From Cocos nucifera (Eukaryota > Streptophyta > Magnoliopsida > Arecales > Arecaceae), in the NCBI GenBank assembly GCA_006176705.1, contig QRFJ01000022.1:2445161-2509160 (forward strand): a DNA stretch of 64,000 nucleotides. The letters run 5' to 3'. The position numbers and the translations under genes were made by a program. The notes beneath the pieces were generated by a model. The model was not told the DNA's origin. It ran no database searches and saw only the letters and a program-made list of their open reading frames with translations. The first letter of the stretch is position 1. Every line of letters starts with the position of its first letter. Of the stretch, positions 36,799 to 48,984 are shown one piece after another.

Positions 36799-37334
36799 AA
36801 CGTGTGATATAGTCCCCTTTTTAAAACAAATATGTGATATATATATTTCCTTCTATCATCTTACTTCAATTTCTTTTCAAAGCATCATAATTCTGCTAAC
36901 TGGGCTACTGCCTAGCTGTTGCACTTCTTTTAAATAAAGGAGGTTTTCACGTTTGACTTGCTTGGAAGTGTTTCCTTGAAAGTTTGCTGCAAATGTTTCC
37001 TCCATCATTTTTTAAAGATGGTTCGTGGCACTCTATAAGTCCTATTATTATTATTTTCAGAACGTAAATTGCATAAGGGAAAAAGCTTTCACCAACTGCG
37101 GGTATCGAAAATAATGTATCGATATTGGCATGAAAGACAGCTTTGAAATGCATGTCATTTTTACCGGCTGATTTAAAACAACCATCGGCCACATTATATG
37201 ATAGTTGTTGCTACCAATAAAAGATGGTCATCCTTTCGGTGTAAAACCACGGCAAAGAATGGGGTTAGCCCTATCATGTACGATAAACTATCGCCTAGAA
37301 ATTGGAAAGTCGACGAGGTCTTGTATATTAGCTG
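36799..37334. other. Intergenic
   Basis: AT-rich sequence with no supported gene. Confidence 0.35.
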
Positions 37335-37442
37335 ATACCATTTTGTGGAGAAATGAAGAGTCCAATTAGAAGGTTTGATGTACATGTTAAAACTAAATTT
37401 AACTTAAACTTACATTTCTCGGACTCAATTAATTATTGATAC
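37335..37442. repeat. 107-bp direct repeat, left copy, flanking R1
   Basis: A unit starting GATACCATTTTGTGGAGA matches 51578-51690 (GATACCATATTTTGGAGA) over about 105 bp. With R1 removed, the two copies would lie side by side as a tandem repeat, so R1 inserted at or next to their junction. A partial third unit may follow at about 51690-51745. Confidence 0.7.
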
Positions 37443-38359
37443 TGTTGGGGATAAACCCCCACTTCCATCGAAGTTCAGTCTGATGCTTAGTCCGATGTAA
37501 CTGATAATCGTAGAAGAGCTTCGATCGCGAATTCTTCCTCTTGGGATCTCTCCAGCAGTCGAGCTTCCTCCGGACTTCGCCTTCAGCAGGATCCCTCCAT
37601 CGAATAAATTTTTCTTCAGATCTCTCCTCCCGTGGATCTACATGCAGATTCCTCCAGTAAACCTACTTCCGAATCTCCCTAGTGGATTCACGTTCGGACA
37701 TCTCCGATAGACTTTCTTCAAGGACTCCTTCAGTTGTAGGACTCCCGAACCCCTTCCGATCGAACTTTCGGCAGTCACCTAGAAAGATCTCTCCTCGAAT
37801 CCGGCTCCATACACAGCACGAATCAACTCACACACAGACTATCTTAAAGGAGTCTGAACTCCTCTGAAATTGATATAACTCAAAGTTCTTCACCAACCGA
37901 TGTCTATCCCATCCGAACTTCAACCATTAAATCTCAACAGACCGGTAAGTTATGACAATGGACACCACTCTCGACTGGCAAGTCATGACAACGGACATCA
38001 CTCTCGATTGGTAAGTCGTCACAATGGACACTACTCTCCATAACAAACTTCGTGTGGCCTAAGCGGTCCACTATCAGATGGTTATGGCCGTCGCTATCAG
38101 TTTGTTACAGACTCTATTTATAAAAGAGATCCTCCAAATGCATTTTCTCTAAGCTCTCTTTTTCTTTCCAAGGCTTTGCAACTTTCTTAACAGAGCACTC
38201 CATTTCTATTGGCCGAAAGAGCTGACTTGATCATTAAAGAATTTTGCCAGAGCCGTTACCCTAGGCTTTGGACGAGACTTGTTTTGCAGATCACCGACGG
38301 TAACCTCATCTTCTCCGACTCCAGCACTTCTCCAACGATAATCAGATTTCGCACCAACA
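37443..38359 (+). repeat. R1 left LTR (917 bp)
   Basis: It begins TGTTGGGG and ends CAACA. A TATA box, TATAAAAG, is at 38119-38126, and a single diverged copy of the 45-bp repeat expanded in R2 lies near 37550-37600. Confidence 0.9.
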
Positions 38360-38379
38360 GGATTGGCACTAGAAGAAGG
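38360..38379 (+). other. R1 primer binding site
   Basis: A GGATTGGCACTAGAAGAAGG sequence adjoins the left LTR. The same site, GGATTGGCGCTAGAAGGAGG, follows the LTR of R2 at 56785. Its position fits a primer site for a tRNA other than initiator Met; which tRNA is not established here. Confidence 0.6.
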
Positions 38380-38861
38380 ATCCATGTCTCTGCCTTTTGA
38401 GGTTCCCCTTATTCTTAAAGAAGCGCTCGGTGGAGATCTCTCTTCTTCTCCTCCAAAGTTCTCCTTTCCGAGAAGATGCCCCTCAGGAAAGCTTTAATCC
38501 GACGGTCAACGACCTCCGCGATCAGATCCCATCCAGATATGCCCGCCCCTATTTTCTCGGCAACTCAAGCTCTACCTGCAGCAATGATGGACGTGGAGTA
38601 GTTCAACTTGTTGGTCCAGTAGGTTCACGGCCTCAAGAAAGCGGTGCAGGCTATGCGGCGGTGGTAGCCTCTGGCACCGATTTAGTTGGAGCAGACTTCT
38701 CTGGGACCCCAGGATCCAATTTGGGGATGGCCAACTCGAACTAGCCAGTTGGTGACCTCTGGAAGGGGGAAGCAGAGAGCCGAGAGCTCCTACTCTAATC
38801 ATAACTCTACCCCTGGGGGGACTTTGCCCCCATTCAGTTAGAAGACCTTTGAGATCCGCAA
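38380..38861 (+). other. R1 leader
   Basis: This interval lies between the primer site and the recognisable gag. Broken frames at 38397 and in the matching R2 stretch (56880-57060) suggest that the N-terminal part of Gag may begin here, but no domain is clear. Confidence 0.4.
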
Positions 38862-39935
38862 TTGAGAAGATCTCCGGGACTAGAAACTATAGGAGATAAA
38901 TCGAAGGATCGAGAAACTCTGCTGTGCTCCCCCTCCCATGGTAATGATATCTATACCGACCCTTCTTTCTCTCACCGCATCATGCAGGAACCTATCCCAC
39001 CGAACTTCAAGCTTTCTCAATTCGAGAGCTACGATGAAACTTTCAATCCGGTCGACCATCTGAAAGACTTTCGGACGATGATGCTGCTCCATGACGCACC
39101 AGACATCATTCTTTGCCGAGCCTTCCCATCCATCTTGAAGGAAGCAGTCAGGAACTGATACTCGACCCTCAAATCAAGTACCATCTTCTCTTTCGATCAA
39201 TAAGCTATCAGTTTGCGGCTCATTTTATCAGTAGCCAACGTCCTAGGTGAGGTTCGGAATCTCTCATCAATATCAAGCAGCAAGAGGAAGAATCCATCCA
39301 AGCTTATGTCAATTACTTCAACGCTGCTGCACTGAAGGTCCGTAACCTGGACCAGTCCGTCGCTATGGCCGCACTAAAAGGCGGCCTTCAGAAAAATAAT
39401 ATGTTGTTCTCCCTAGAGAAGAAGTACCCAGGGATTTTGCCGATATGCTGGCTCGAGCTGAAGGGTATATCCGAGCGGAAAAGGCCTTCAAGGCCAAGGA
39501 TAATGAAGCCATTGAAAAGCGGTGAATGGATGAGCCTGGCAGGCCCGCTGAGAAAGAAAAGTTGAGTGAAGCTCAGCCGTGCTCCCAAACTTTCTCTGAG
39601 CGCAAACGAGCCCGAACCCCTCCTCGGGCTCAGAAGCAGAGAAGTCCTGATAGAAGGGCATGGCGGGGCTCCCCCTTCCGAAGGTTCCACAACTATGCCC
39701 CTCTCAATGCTCCAAAAATTCAAGTACTGATGGAGATCAAGGAGCAGCTGCTAAGATCAGAAAGGATGCGTTTCCATCCTAGTAAACGCAATCCAAACAA
39801 GTTCTACCTCTACCATCGTGATCACGGTCACGATACTGAAGAATATATCCAGCTCCAAGATGAGATCGAGGAACTCATTAGGCGAGGCAGGCTCGGTCGA
39901 TTCCTACGATGTCGGCTCGAAGGAAGGATCAGCTA
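38862..39935 (+). pseudogene. R1 gag remnant
   Basis: Gag forms the particle that packages element RNA. IPPNFKLSQFESYDETFNPV followed by DHLKDF is the typical start of the retrotransposon Gag domain. LKVRNLDQSVAMAALKGGL follows in another frame, then an Arg/Pro-rich region and NKFYLYHRDHGHDTEEY, a zinc-knuckle-like motif whose final Cys is replaced by Tyr. At least three stops or frame changes break it. Confidence 0.85.
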
Positions 39936-40009
39936 AGGGCACTGCTGCAACCTGAACCGCCTAGGGGGAGGAGCACCAAGGAGATCGGCCGTCTCTCAAC
40001 GTCATCAAC

Positions 40010-40560
40010 ACCATCTCTGGGGGACTTCGATGAGAAAAAGCTAGCGGATCAGCAGAGCCCGAAAAGATGTGGAGAACTGAGGAGCCCATCATTTTCACTA
40101 ACGAGGATGCCCAAGGAGTTCGGTTCCCACACAATGATACGGCTGTAATCTCTTTAAACATTGCTGACTATGATGTGCGCTGCATTCTGATAGATAATGA
40201 AAACTCTGTTGATGTTTTATTTTATAATGCTTTCTCAAAAATATCTTTACCTAATAATCACTTGGGACCTATGAACTCCCTGTTGGTAGGCTCACTAGCG
40301 ATGTCGTGCCAGTTGAGGGCATAATAACTCTGACTGTGGCTGTAGGGCAACGCCCGAAGCTAGCCAGAGCATAGGTCGACTTTCTAGTCGTAAAAGCTCC
40401 ATCTACCTATAATGCTATTCTTGGTCGATCTAGTTTGAATGTACTCCAAGCTGTGGTATCAACTTATTACTTAAAAATGAAGTTTCCGACAAACTACGGA
40501 ATTAGAGAAATTAGAGGAGACCAGGCCTTGGCGAGGTACTATTACTCCATGGCCCTATAG
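40010..40560 (+). pseudogene. R1 aspartic protease remnant
   Basis: IIFTNEDAQGVRFPHNDT and the active-site region ILIDNENSVDVLFYNAF match the Tat-type retropepsin, in which the motif is usually D-x-G/K-S-S. Here the glycine-serine part is changed (NENS). The frame ends at 40324 and homologous sequence continues in another frame to about 40560. Confidence 0.75.
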
Positions 40561-40617
40561 AAAGACACCCAACCCGATCTTTGCCCTGTTGATGGACTAG
40601 ATGTCCGCGATGACCTA

Positions 40618-41690
40618 ATGGAAGAGCGGGGAGAGCCTATGGAAGACCTCATTTCCATCTCATTAAACGATGGAAATGCGGAGCATACTGTGCAGATCGG
40701 CTCCAACTTAGGGGATGAGGTTTGGGAGCAACTCATTACCTTCCTTCGGAGAAACATGGACGTCTTCGCCTGGATCCCAATGGATATGCCAGAGATTGAT
40801 GCCGAGGTCATGAAACATCGGCTGACTACTGATCCTAAGTATCGGCCAGTAAAAGAGAAGATGCGCATCCACGGTTCGGAGAGGCAGAAAGCAATTACAG
40901 AAGAAGTCGACAAGCTCCTTAAGGCTAGATTCATCCAAAAAATTAATTATCCAAGCTGGATCTCAAACGTGGTGCTCGTCAAAAAGGTAAATCGTAAGTG
41001 GAGGATGTGTATAGACTTCAAAAAGTTGAACAAAGTCTACCCAAAAGATAGCTACCCCATACCCAGGATTGATCAACTAGTGGATGCAACCTTGGGCTAC
41101 GAGCTCCTCACCTTCATGGATGCCTTTTCTGACTACAATCAAATCCGGATGGCGTCAGAGGATGAGGAGAAAACTGCTTTTGTTACTTATCGTGGTCTTT
41201 ACTGTTATAGAATTATGCCTTTCGGACTTAAAAATGCAGGGGCAACGTACTAGCGCCTAGTCAACAAAATCTTCAAGAGATAGATCAATTAAAACATGAA
41301 GATGTATGTGGATGACATGCTCATCAAGAGTCGAGCTTCAATAAATCACATTGCCGACCTCAAAGAGACCTTCAGTGCACTTAAGAAGTATAAGATGAAG
41401 CTGAACCCAACCAAGTGCATCTTCGGTATGACCTCGAAGAAGTTTTTGGGATTTATGATGTTGAGATATGGGATTGAGGCAAATCCAGAGAAAATTTGGG
41501 CTATTCAGAAGATAACCACACCAAAAATGATTAAAGAAGTTCAGCATCTGACTAGAAAAATGGCATCCCTAAATCACTTCATCTCGAGATCGGTCGAACG
41601 ATGCATGCCTTTCTTTCAAGTTCTCAAGCAGCCAAAAAGCTTTTGCTGGATGGTAGAATGCTAACAGGCATTTGAGGAGCTTAAAAACTA
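40618..41690 (+). pseudogene. R1 reverse transcriptase remnant
   Basis: The first open part (40618-41250) carries DVFAWIPMDMPEI, WRMCIDFKKLNKVYPKDSYP and RIMPFGLKNAGATY, all standard Ty3/gypsy RT blocks. A stop at 41251 and another near 41281 separate it from the catalytic MYVDDMLIKSRA block (41302 onward), which is followed by LNPTKCIFGMTSKKFLGFM. Only a few stops interrupt it, so the copy is not very old. Confidence 0.9.
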
Positions 41691-42125
41691 TCTCAACTCA
41701 TCCTCACTGCTAGCAAAGCCTGAGCCCGAAGAAAAATTATTCTTGTACCTGACAGTCTCTCCAGCAATACTGACAGTAGTCCTGGTCAAGGAGGAAATGA
41801 AAATGCAGCGGTCGGTCTACTACATAAGCTGAATCCTAAGGAATGTAGAGATCAGATACTCTAAATTAGAAAAATAGACTTACTCTCTTCTAATTACTGT
41901 CAGAAGACTCCGACCTTACTTTCAGGGGCACACCATAACTATCCTTATGGTTCAACCAATTAAAGCAGTCCCTCATCGAACGGATGCCTCCAAAAGAATC
42001 GTAAAATGAATAATCGAGCTTACAGAATTCAACATCAACTACTGACCTCGGCCGTCAATCAAAGTCCAGATATTAGCAGATTTTATAGTAGAATGCACGA
42101 TTCTAGATGAAGCTGATCTTGAACA
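41691..42125 (+). pseudogene. R1 RNase H remnant
   Basis: LFLYLTVSPAILTVVLVKEE, RSVYYIS and RRLRPYFQGHTITIL are followed by ILADFIVECT, as in the gypsy RNase H and its connection. Several stops break it. Confidence 0.8.
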
Positions 42126-42143
42126 GAACGAGACTAGCATTCC

Positions 42144-42518
42144 GTGGTTGCAACCGAGCCCCCCGAAGAGAGAGCCGACCTTTCCAAAGATTTTTGGATC
42201 CTGTACATGGATGATTCATCCAACGTCTTTGGAGCAGGTGCGAGATTGATCTTGGTTAATCCCGAGGGAGTCATCGTCGAATATGCGCTACGCTTTAAAT
42301 TCCTCGCAACTAATAATGAGGCCGAATATAAAGCTTTGGTGGCTGGGTTAAAAATAGCAAAAGAGTTAGAAGCAGACCGGCTCCAAACCTACAGTGATTC
42401 TCAACTGATGGTCGGACAAGTTAGTCGTAGTTATGAAGCTTGGAAGAAAAGCATGATAAAATATCTTGAAAAAGTAAAGAACTTGACTCCGACCTTCGAT
42501 AGTTTTAGCATTCAATAG
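42144..42518 (+). pseudogene. R1 second (archaeal-type) RNase H
   Basis: One open stretch of 124 codons contains LYMDDSS, TNNEAEYKALVAGL and TYSDSQL, which place the D-E-D residues of an RNase H fold. A second RNase H of this kind after the first is characteristic of the Tat lineage of Ty3/gypsy elements. A stop follows before the integrase. Confidence 0.8.
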
Positions 42519-42539
42519 ATTCCGAGGGTAGAAAATGCA

Positions 42540-42801
42540 TGAGCTGACCTTCTTTCTAAATTGGCCACTTTAGTCCCAGCCAAACTGTCCAAAGAAGTAT
42601 TTCTCAAAATTCTAAAGTGTCCAAGCATAGAGGAGTTGCAGCTTGTTATGCAAGTCGAGCGCAAGCCGAGCTGGATTGATCCACTAGTTGCCTACCTCAA
42701 AGATGGAGCTCTTCCTCATGATTCGAAAGAAGCTCAAAAACTCAGGAATCAAGCTTTTCGGTATGTTCTGTATAAAGACAAGCTGTATAAAAGGTCGTAT
42801 T
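42540..42801 (+). pseudogene. R1 integrase N-terminal part, cut by N1
   Basis: LATLVPAKLSKEVFLKILKC, WIDPLVAYLKDGALP and YVLYKDKLYKRSYL match the linker and start of integrase in R2 (61000-61240). The homology stops at the N1 insertion, upstream of the zinc-binding region, and resumes at 46330. Confidence 0.85.
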
Positions 42802-43730
42802 TATTATCGTCCATAATGTTCCAAGCAACACTTAGCTCTGATACTAAATTGTAGACCCATAATATCACTCGAACGTCAATCATCCTTGACATCACAAGCA
42901 CTGATACCATATTGCGGAAGCTTCTGATCTTTAGCATGAACCTTAAAAAATATGTGACGTTCTCCATGGGCAACAAACCACCAACTCTCCACCTGGATCT
43001 ATGATGGGGGGCCTCCCTCCTTGGACTTGAGGGAGACACCCCCCTCTCTAGGGCTTCTTCAAGAATCCTGAGGCGGCAACTCTAGAGAGAAGAGAAGAAG
43101 AAAGAATTGAGGAAAAAAGATCTGTATTCCATAGCATTATGAAATCCTAATACAACTTATGTATTTATACATAGCCATTAGGCTTAACCAAAAACTTTTT
43201 CGACTAATCCAATACACAAAAGTGCTCATCGAGTTCATGTACACCCATGTCTTCCATGCTCTCATCCTCTAGATCTAGATCTCATCCATGCATGAATTAG
43301 CCACCTTAAGACCTCTCAAATCAGGCCTTAAGACCTCTAGGATCAACCCAGATCCTAGCTCAAAATAGATCCTCACGTAACTCTGCCCGTGCACTGAGTC
43401 GGCTCAATCTCAGCACTGAGCCGACTAAGTTCCACTGGGTTGGCTCAGTCTGAAACTGATTCAGCCCGGTCCTATGCCGTGCCTGCAGTCCCAAATGCTC
43501 AGCTCTTTATTTTGCCTGTGCTTTGAGACTTAGCCGATATAGTTTTGGACTGAGCCAGCTAAACTATAGAAAATTTTCTTTCTGCAGTCTTGATTCTCTA
43601 GATTTGGTTCCTTGCTTCACCTTGTGTCCTAGATCTCCAAAGCACCAACCAAGCCCCCAAAATCCTTGAAGCCAAAACCCTGGCTCCTCCTATGGCCTCC
43701 CAAGGCTTGGGAGCACCATAAATCCTCACA
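42802..43730 (-). repeat. N1 LTR (left copy; its 3' LTR)
   Basis: It matches 45429-46324 throughout, for example CTGATACTAAATTGTAGACC and GCACTGAGTCGGCTCAATCT. It contains several diverged CACTGAGCCGGCT-type words. It is about 30 bp longer than the right copy. Confidence 0.85.
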
Positions 43731-45428
43731 ATCTCCATCTTGGTGCCCCAAGCCTTGGCAAATCCCTCAGCAATGCCCTCTTGCACGATCCCACTATTCC
43801 TGCGCACTCGATAGCACCTATGCAAACATCGCCTCTGCCAATCCTCTTTAGCTATTATGCACCTTTGAGGTCTTTAGAATGACCGCCTCCATCGCTAAAG
43901 ACCTGTGCTTGCTTCATGGCACCATCCTAAAATTGTAGAATCCATTCTGCTTAGTAGCTGCATCACTTTCTCTGAACTTTTCTGGAGAACCTACAGAATT
44001 TTTGTATCAACACATGCTGTACCACCTGACACGATCTCTCTAGAGCTACATCTGTCCATCTGCACACACCACTCCACCTGAAACTATGCATTACCGGTGC
44101 TCTGAACTCATGCCAAATTTTTTTTCCACTTGTGAAGTCACCACTACGGAGCTCCACCTATATCCGAAGTCCATTTGATGCTGCAGAAGTCAACTCTATC
44201 ACTGAGTCCCTCGAGGCCAACCACTCAATGCTGCACTATTGAGCCTGTCGCTGTACCTCGAACACCATCGCTGCTCCTTCGAACCCTCTGTACTCTGCGG
44301 TCCTCTTCGATGCCATCTCGGATACCTCCACAACCCATGGGTATCTCCAAAATTCAAGAGCTCATCTAACTCTTCTGAATCTAGTGATTGAACCTTAGAA
44401 AATTTCATCCAAGTCCTTCTCTTCTGTCCCTACACCAGCCATCGCTTCAGTTATGTCCAAAGAACCATCCTCTATTGAACTGCAACTCACCCTGATGCTT
44501 CTACAGAAGAAACCTGATCCATGATACTTTCGACTGCTCGAGACCTCCTGACGCTCCCTACACTTCTCGACTGTTGTACCATCGAGCCTCTCTCAGCCCC
44601 TGTATCTTCAAGAAAGTGCTCCTGCAGCACTCCAGCGCTCTCTGACTTGTTTCTAATCGCTCTACAGCCATCCAGTCCTAACCTGCTGGATCTTCATGAA
44701 TCATCCATCTCCATCATCCCTAAGGCTCCATAAATCCATGTTCTGGTCGAACCACTAAATACATCTCTGACTACTTTTTTGCCTTCCTAACATCGAAGAA
44801 TGTATAGTCGCTTCTTCAGCCTTTCATCGACCATTATCCCTTGAAAAATCTCTCTTCAATAGCCCCATACTGTCCATCTTCCTAGAGAACCCTGATGCTC
44901 TTTGCTGAGATACCTTTCTCGACTGCTGCATTCCCAAGCCTCTTTCAGTCCTATATCTTCAGAAAAATGCTACTGCAGCAATCCAGCGCTCCCTGCTTGT
45001 CACATAATCATCATACATCCCAATCTTTCCACCAAGATCGATCAGCATATCATGCACCCAATCCTTCCATCCTGAGAAAATTCCTTCTCGTTAATCCTCT
45101 CAACCTTCACGTTCAACTCGCTGCTCTCGGTTGGCCAAACCATAGCAATAACAAAGATAGAGCTAAGACATATCATGGAATCCTTGCGTAGATTTTTGAT
45201 TTTACCTTATACGACTTCTCCTTCACTTCCATGCACCATCAGGCTCTGAAACCTGGCTCCTTCCACGCACCATCAGGCTCTGAAATCTGGCTCTTTTCAT
45301 GCACCACCAGGCTCTAAAACCTGGCTCCTTCCATGCCCCATCAGGCTCTGAAACTCCACGCACCATCAGGCTCTGAAACCTGACTCTGACCATGCACCAT
45401 CAGGCTCTGAAACCTGGCTCTGATATCA
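43731..45428 (-). other. N1 internal region
   Basis: No recognisable retrotransposon protein was found. Short frames exist on both strands (for example 44199-44408 minus), without family features. The PBS-proximal end holds a tandem repeat, described separately. Confidence 0.5.
45232..45426 (-). repeat. Tandem repeat next to the N1 primer site
   Basis: About six copies of a unit of roughly 30-38 bp, CACCATCAGGCTCTGAAACC followed by TGGCTC and a short variable part, run up to the primer-site word CTGGCTCTGATATCA. The unit shares GGCTCTGA with the primer site itself. Confidence 0.8.
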
Positions 45429-46324
45429 TATTACCATCCATAATATTTCAAGCATCACCTAGCTCTGATACTAAATTGTAGACCCATGATATCACTCAAA
45501 CATCAATCATCCTTGACATCACAAGCATTGATACCATGTTGCGGAAGTTTCTGATCTTTAGCACAGACCTGAAGAAATCTGTGATAATATCTATGAACAG
45601 CAAACCATCGATCCTCCATCTGAATCTATGATGAAGCACCTCCCTCCTTGGGCTTGAGGGAGACGCCCCCTTCTCTAGGGCTTCTTCAAGAATCCTGGGA
45701 CGGCAACTCTAGAGAGAAGAGAAGAAGAGAGAATTAAGGGAGAAAAGATCTATATTCCACAGCATTATGAAATCCTAATACAATCTGTATATTTATACAT
45801 AGCCATTAGGCCCGACCAAAAATTCTCCTAGCTAACCCAATACATGAAACACTCACCGAGCCCATGTACACCCATGTCTCTCATGTTCTCATCCTCTGGA
45901 TCTAGACCCGACCCATACATGAATTAGCCACCTTAAGACCTCTCAAACCAGGCCTTAAGACTCCTAGGATCAATCCAAATCCTAGCCTAAAATAGATCCT
46001 CGCATAACTCTGTCCGTGCACTGAGTTGGCTCAGTCTCAGCACTGAGTTGGCTAAGTTTCACTGGATAGGCTCAGTCTGAAACTGAGCCAACCCAGTCCT
46101 ATGCCGTGCCTGCAGTCTGAGACTTAGTCGATCCAGTTTTGGACTGAGCTGGCTAACCTGTAGAAATTTTTTTTTCTGCAGTCTTGATTCTCTAGCTTTG
46201 ATTCCTTACTTCATCTTGTGTTCCAGATCTCTGAAGCACCAACCAAACCCCTGAAATCTCTAGAGCCAACACCCTGGCTCCTCCCGTGGCCTCCCAAGGC
46301 TTGAGAGCACCATAAATCCTCATA
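45429..46324 (-). repeat. N1 LTR (right copy; its 5' LTR)
   Basis: It matches 42802-43730 and ends at 46324 with CATA where the other copy has CACA. It is adjacent to the primer site in the minus orientation. Confidence 0.85.
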
Positions 46325-47410
46325 GTATTTTCTACTGCTCTTGAGATATCTCGGATCTTCGAAGGTCGACTTCGCATTATGTGAAGTGCATGAGAAAATT
46401 TATGAAAGTCATGTGGAAGCCAGATCTCTGTCACAAAGACTACTTCGGTAGGAGTACTATTGATCGATCTTGTACCATGATTCTATAGAGTATGTCAAAA
46501 AATATGACCACTATCAGAAAAATCAAACATACAAAGACAGCCAACCTCTGAACTTACTCCACTAAGCACATCTTGACCATTCGTATAGTGAGGGATGGAC
46601 ATACTTGGATCCTTTTCAATGGCATCCGAACAATGGAAGTTCCTCCTAGTTGCGATCGAATACTTCACCAAATGGGTCGAGATCGAACCGTTAGTAAAAA
46701 TTACTAAAGCTAAGGTACATAACTTCGTTTGAAAGTCAATCATCTATCGATTCAGTCTGTTCCAAACTCTTATAACCGACAATGGACGATAGTTTACTGA
46801 AACGAGATTTGCTGAGTTCTACAAAAATCTAAACATCTTCCATCACTTCACATCAATGGTCCATCCACAGGCAAATGGTGAAGCAGAGGTGATAAATAGA
46901 ATCATGCTGCAAGGTATCAAAGCAAGACTTGAAAGGGCAAGGGAAACCATGGTAGATGAGCTCTATCATATGCTCTAGGCATACCGAACTATCTAAAGAT
47001 TGCCAATCGAAGAAATCCCATTTTCCTTAGCTTTTGAAACAGAAGCGGTCATCCCAATAAAACTTAAGCTTTCGTCAGCACGAGTTGTGACATTCAATGG
47101 ACAGCAAAACTCATTGGACCTCAGGGCTAACCTTGACTTATTAGAGAAAAATGAAAAAAAGTTCAAGTTCGGATGGTAGTCTATAGGCAAAAGGTTGCTC
47201 GCTACTACAACTCAAAAGTCAAAAGCAAAATATTCAAAGTGGAGAATTTAGTGCTTCGACGAGCAGCTATTTCACAACCTCAGAATCAAGAAAAGCTCGC
47301 TCCAAATTAGAAAGATTCGTATGAAGTAGAGGAGATCATCCGGTCCAAAATTTATCGCTTGAAGAAGCTCGGAGGAATAACTCTCCCACGATCTTAAAAT
47401 TTCGAAAGTC
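46325..47410 (+). pseudogene. R1 integrase remnant, 3' part
   Basis: Integrase inserts the element DNA. Beyond N1 the frame pieces include MASEQWKFLLVAIEYFTKWV, LITDNGR and HPQANGEAEVINR, which contain the D and E of the D,D-35-E core. AFETEAVIPIKLKL and a C-terminal part follow. Stops are frequent, for example directly before the MDILGSF piece, whose matching residue in R2 lies near 61510. Homology with R2 ends at about 47420. Confidence 0.85.
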
Positions 47411-47424
47411 CATGGTCATGGCAG

Positions 47425-48970
47425 AGTGAAATAATAAAAAAAAATTTATTTAGGTTTTTACATCGGACTTGAATCGAATGATTACATCATATGACAGAAA
47501 CTAGGGTTTGACGAGTTCACCTTAACCCTAATATGATCGAAGCTCAAGATAGAAGAACTTAATCACACAGGTAGTTGCACCAAGAGGTTCACATTCAGCT
47601 CTGATGGATTGCCACCATATACTTTTAGGTGTCATTGGTGGATTTTGGGAGCAATTAGAATGATTTAGATAATCGATCATTCGAGCTGTTCGAATCAGAA
47701 GAGTTCTGATCCATCGAAAGAAGTTTCGATAATGTCGATGATAGAGATCATAACATATCCCATTATCATACAGAACTAAACTTAACTAGATCACATAAAT
47801 AAGAGTTTGAATCTGGTGATCATCAATTGAACTGATCCAGTTCAATTAATTTGAATGAGATTCAATTAGGTTCAAGAAAATCGTGCTAGCACTCGATTGA
47901 TAGTTGTCCTGACTGAGCCAAAGAAGTTTGTGCTCGATCAGAGGCCTTCACTTGATCTGACTGGAGTTTGTCCAGATCAGAAAAGGATTGTCTTATTTTG
48001 TAAGACAATACCTATCATTTTTTATCATCTGCTATTTTTCGTCCTTTGACTTTGATCAAAAGTTGATCTTTGACTGGTCAAATATTGACCATTGATACTT
48101 TGACTTCTGTCCTCGTGTTACACACCTATTGGAGAGCTGGTGAGGGCTTGTCCTCCTATCAGAAGCTGGCAAGGAGAAGGGCGCACACCACCCTTAGCGT
48201 GTGCCCAAGCTGGAGGTGCCCAGGAGTCCCTATTGGACAGAAACTCCATCTTCTTTTTGGATTCCGATTAGACTTCTTCTAAGAACCAAGTTTGATTGGT
48301 CTTAGGTGCCATCTAAGGAGGAATCCAAGGAACTCTATTCCCATCAATCAGATTTAGATCTAATTTCACAAAGGATTGTAATTGGTTGGAAAGAAGAGGA
48401 GTTGGATCACGCATAGTCTATAAATAAGACCTTGCGCCCAACTCAAAAAGCAATTAAAAATTCCTATGCCCCAAGGCTGCCTCTCCTCTCCTCCTCCACT
48501 CCAAGTCCATCTTCTCCCTCTCCTCTCCATGCCCAAAGGAGTTTGGGATCCAAGTTGGTGCAATTCAGATGAGAGAAAGGCGACAGAAAGCTAGAAGGCT
48601 GCACTGCTGCAAAGGACAACTGCTGATTTTCGAAATATATTTTGAAGATCCTCTAAATCAGATCCAGATCTAATTTTTGGAGACATGATAGAAAAGAAGA
48701 GGATCTCCAGATCCAGTCTGAGTGGATATCGATAGAGGCCAGACACTTGCGTGGCTAGATCTAGAACCTTCCGCTGCTTACAGGATCATCAATGGGTAAT
48801 AGGATTACCCTACTTCAAAATAAATTAAATTAAATTAAATTTATTTAAATTTATTTTAATTATTAAAATAATAAAGATCAGATCTAAAATATCTCAAATT
48901 TGATCTGAATTAAAGAAAATTTTTTTTGAAATATATCTCTTGATCCGATCAGATCTGAACGAACTTGATC
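47425..48970 (+). mobile_element. Probable solo LTR or other insertion in R1
   Basis: Homology with R2 stops on both sides of this interval: pol ends before it and the Tat antisense ORF begins after it. Inside, a TATA box (CTATAAATAAG, about 48419) is followed by a CT-rich leader-like stretch (48475-48540), the plan of a promoter-bearing LTR about 1.5 kb long. No coding region is present and neither ends nor a target duplication could be fixed, so it might also be a diverged spacer of R1 itself. Confidence 0.45.
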
Positions 48971-48984
48971 CAAAAAATCTGGAT

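Larger units (their letters stand above)
42802..46324 (-). mobile_element. N1: non-autonomous LTR retrotransposon inserted in R1
   Basis: Two direct repeats (42802-43730 and 45429-46324) bound an internal region of 1.7 kb. The 5-bp duplication GTATT flanks it (42797-42801 and 46325-46329). Read on the minus strand the LTR starts TGTGAGGATT. The sequence adjoining the LTR at 45428 reads TGATATCAGAGCCAGG, close to the initiator-Met tRNA primer site TGGTATCAGAGC. At the other side AAGATGGAGAT precedes the LTR, as in Copia-type elements. No gag or pol homology was found inside, so it would depend on proteins of another element. Confidence 0.85.

Noticed and set aside
37194..37385. 63-codon minus-strand frame beside R1
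   Set aside because: No family features; it overlaps the direct repeat flanking R1.
37335..37442. Flanking repeat considered as part of the R1 LTR
   Set aside because: The TG start, CA-type end, primer site, purine tract and GATAC duplication place the LTR borders inside it. The 107-bp repeat is flank.
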